Shown here: positions 63,911-64,000 of the stretch, piece by piece
How positions within the stretch are numbered: the first letter of the stretch is position 1
Layout: the number at the start of each line of letters is the position of its first letter
NCBI GenBank assembly: GCA_019873645.1
Contig: JAIOAX010000020.1
Span: forward strand, 1-64,000
From: Chloroflexota bacterium
GTDB lineage: Bacteria; Chloroflexota; Anaerolineae; B4-G1; SLSP01
DNA: 64,000 nucleotides
Direction of reading: 5' to 3'
Translations under genes and position numbers: made by a program
Notes under the pieces: model-generated
What the model was told of the DNA's origin: nothing
What the model saw: the letters and a program-made list of their open reading frames with translations, nothing else
Database searches by the model: none

Positions 63911-64000
63911 ATGACAATAAATGTACCTAAACTGACCGAGGACGCCATCCGTCAATGGACCGATTCGGCCACATTTGGACGCGGCAGGGACTATTACCGA
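63911..64000 (+). CDS. SWIM zinc-finger-like protein, partial at window edge
   Basis: Only 30 codons are in the window, MTINVPKLTEDAIRQWTDSA and then FGRGRDYYR. The segment F-x-R-G-x-x-Y-Y is the typical start of SWIM-domain proteins that often precede SNF2 helicases. The CDS continues off the right edge. Confidence 0.55.
   Translation, partial: MTINVPKLTEDAIRQWTDSATFGRGRDYYR

Overview
The window looks like a piece of a Chloroflexota (probably Anaerolineae-like) chromosome. This is inferred from the mix of genes, not from any marker gene: a GC-rich background, very long secreted proteins with DUF11/CARDB-like and beta-helix repeats, several 'LPLV'-type motifs in secreted proteins, many small toxin-antitoxin pairs, and short degenerate 'word' repeats that fill intergenic gaps and sometimes enter genes. 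No rRNA, tRNA or prophage was seen.

Region 1 (about 1-20370) is a CRISPR-Cas island. An 11-repeat array lies at the left edge. Its leader, with a near-consensus promoter, is on the right, so it is transcribed leftwards. Next to it, and on the same strand, a compact run of genes reads cas8-cas7-cas5-cas3-cas6 (type I-B interference), cmr1-RAMP-cas10-cmr4-cmr5-RAMP (type III-B-like interference), a REP-type transposase gene, csx15, then cas1-cas2-cas4 (adaptation), ending in a hairpin terminator. Several junctions are ATGA overlaps, so most of this is probably one long transcriptional unit serving one array through one Cas6. Odd points are a Cas10 whose GGDD cyclase motif reads S-P-D-Q, a ring-nuclease-like Csx15, a transposase translationally coupled to csx15, a GTAG-footed REP-like hairpin at the end of cas7, a MITE-like element between the type I and type III halves, and repeat words inside cas6. 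Upstream, a divergent hicBA toxin-antitoxin pair and a WYL-domain regulator flank the operon.

Region 2 (about 20400-36900) is an accessory, secretion-rich region. It holds a 1594-residue surface protein, a beta-helix protein and a truncated copy of its 5' end, a double GxxExxY protein beside a 29-bp tandem repeat, a RelE-type toxin-antitoxin pair, and a roughly 2180-residue RHS/YD-repeat protein. The RHS protein carries an N-acetylmuramoyl-L-alanine amidase domain and an AT-richer C-terminal toxin-like tip, followed by an overlapping candidate immunity gene.

Region 3 (about 36900-64000) is mostly housekeeping: a transglutaminase-like protein, Fpg/Nei glycosylase, a PNPOx-like protein, DUF3795, TruD, FtsH, RNase III, ClpC, a BMP-type nucleoside ABC importer (lipoprotein, two permeases, double ATPase) with an embedded APH-fold kinase, a DRTGG/CBS-HATPase/DRTGG/PHP signalling cluster, HisS, NAD kinase, a B-box membrane protein, a glycosyltransferase, a methyltransferase, an unknown membrane protein with an internal duplication, and MiaB. 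Decayed toxin genes (a PIN toxin beside truD, a DUF5615 toxin after DUF433) and the start of a SWIM-type protein complete the window.
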